This document shows positions 5,878-6,769 of a stretch of DNA of 6,769 nucleotides, one piece after another. Position 1 is the first letter of the stretch. Every line of letters begins with the position of its first letter. Location: positions 1-6,769 of the forward strand of contig JAJRDJ010000162.1 in NCBI GenBank assembly GCA_028678445.1, in the 5' to 3' direction. This DNA is from Methylococcaceae bacterium. Its GTDB lineage: Bacteria; Pseudomonadota; Gammaproteobacteria; Methylococcales; Methylococcaceae. Below the pieces are notes generated by a model that saw only the letters and a list, made by a program, of their open reading frames with translations, had not been told where the DNA came from and ran no database searches. The position numbers and the translations under genes were made by a program.

Positions 5878-6769
5878 TTAATTTGGGGGCAGGGATTGGT
5901 GATTCAAGGCCGCGCCCACCAGTTTGGCGGTCAGGTCGACGAGGGGAATCACCCGCTCATACTTCATCCGGGTGGGACCGATAACCCCCAAAACCCCCAC
6001 CGCCTGGTCATTGATGGAGTAGGACGCCGTGACCACGCTGCAATGATCGAATGCCCGATGGCCGGACTCCTCGCCGATAAAGATTTTTACGCCCGGGGAT
6101 TCGATGCAGCGATCCAGCAAATGAACCATTTCTTCTTTCTGATGCAAGGTTTCGAAGAGGCTCCGGAATTGTTCCATGTTGGCCAGCTCCGAAAAGTCCA
6201 TCAGGTTGATCTCACCGGTGACGAAGAGGGGTTTGCGGCGTTGATTCCTGTCTTCCAGAGCCAGTTCGGTGATGGCGGCGGCATCAATAATTTCCTGACT
6301 CAGCCGTTCCCGCGTCTCCCTGACCTCGCGCAACAGCAGCTCACGCACCCGCTTGATATTCTTGCCGGCATAACGGGTATTGAGATAGTTGGCAGCCGCT
6401 TGCAGTTCGGCGCCAGTGAAATCACGCGGTGCTTGGATGATTTTATTGTGAACCTCCTCCTTGCCGGAGATGAGGATAACCAAAAGTCGCCGGTCCGAGA
6501 GCGGCAAAAATTCGATATGGTTGAAGGCGTTTGATTCCCGTTTAGGCATCGTGACGACCCCGGCCATGTGGGTAGCCTCGGAAAGCAGGCGGGAGGCGGT
6601 TTTCAACAGATCGCCCGGCGAGTCCTGGTCATCCAGATCGGCCCGGATGTGGCGGATGACATCCATTTGCAGCGGCTTAACGGTCAGCAGGGTGTCGATG
6701 AATAGCCGATACCCCGAAACCGTCGGCATTCTGCCCGCCGAGGTATGGGGCGCAGTAATGAGTCCGAGC
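5878..6769 (-). CDS. hrcA: Heat-inducible transcription repressor HrcA (N-terminus beyond window)
   Basis: HrcA is a dimeric repressor that binds CIRCE operators upstream of chaperone genes and is kept active by GroEL in studied bacteria. About 296 residues are visible and the frame stays open to the right edge, so the true start lies outside. The first visible residues, LGLITAPHTSAGRMPT-x-x-GYRLFID, are the end of the winged-helix DNA-binding domain; roughly 50 residues, including most of that domain, are missing. The rest is the GAF-like and dimerisation region, with FVTGEINLMDF in the middle and the diagnostic C-terminal run from IFIGEESGH through VGVLGVIGPTRMKYERVIP. The internal ATG at 6729 is not the start, because family sequence continues upstream of it. 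The gene heads the grpE-dnaK-dnaJ cluster, the usual place for hrcA. Confidence 0.96.
   Translation of the reverse strand, partial: LGLITAPHTSAGRMPTVSGYRLFIDTLLTVKPLQMDVIRHIRADLDDQDSPGDLLKTASRLLSEATHMAGVVTMPKRESNAFNHIEFLPLSDRRLLVILISGKEEVHNKIIQAPRDFTGAELQAAANYLNTRYAGKNIKRVRELLLREVRETRERLSQEIIDAAAITELALEDRNQRRKPLFVTGEINLMDFSELANMEQFRSLFETLHQKEEMVHLLDRCIESPGVKIFIGEESGHRAFDHCSVVTASYSINDQAVGVLGVIGPTRMKYERVIPLVDLTAKLVGAALNHQSLPPN

Noticed and set aside
6727..6729. ATG at 6729 as the start of hrcA
   Set aside because: The conserved HrcA segment LGLITAPHTSAGR is encoded in frame upstream of it up to the window edge, so the gene starts beyond the window.

Overview
The window carries a conserved bacterial heat-shock chaperone operon, all on the minus strand, followed by a lysine/cell-wall biosynthesis gene and then an RNA-repair pair. 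In transcription order (right to left) it holds hrcA (start cut off by the window edge), grpE, dnaK, dnaJ, dapB, a gap of about 550 bases without a convincing gene, an archease gene, and the first 26 codons of rtcB (cut off by the left edge). The order hrcA-grpE-dnaK-dnaJ-dapB, the E. coli-like DnaK, DnaJ and DapB proteins, and a consensus-quality sigma-32 promoter together suggest a proteobacterium. A gammaproteobacterium that has kept HrcA is most likely; this is inferred from gene order and motifs, not from a database search.

Right part (about 3100-6769): HrcA is the CIRCE-binding heat-shock repressor, GrpE the nucleotide-exchange factor, DnaK the Hsp70 ATPase and DnaJ its J-domain co-chaperone, so repressor and chaperone machine are encoded together. 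Between grpE and dnaK lies a near-perfect sigma-32 promoter (CTTGAAA, 13 nt, CCCCATAT), which could raise dnaK and dnaJ transcription independently of the promoter upstream of hrcA. No CIRCE operator was found inside the window. The dnaK-dnaJ spacer encodes two RNA hairpins, and dnaJ has no visible Shine-Dalgarno sequence.

Middle (about 1075-1963): a textbook intrinsic terminator sits between dnaJ and dapB, close to the dapB ribosome binding site. dapB (dihydrodipicolinate reductase) is therefore adjacent to, but at least partly insulated from, the heat-shock operon.

Left part (1-1074): the 523-1074 gap holds a possible decayed plus-strand coding remnant and a possible weak promoter for the genes to its left. 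The archease and RtcB genes are 25 bases apart and form an RNA ligase/activator module.

Nothing here looks like an undescribed system. The interest lies in the regulatory layout (sigma-32 promoter inside an HrcA-type operon, hairpins before dnaJ, terminator before dapB) and in the eroded-looking junction between dapB and the archease gene.
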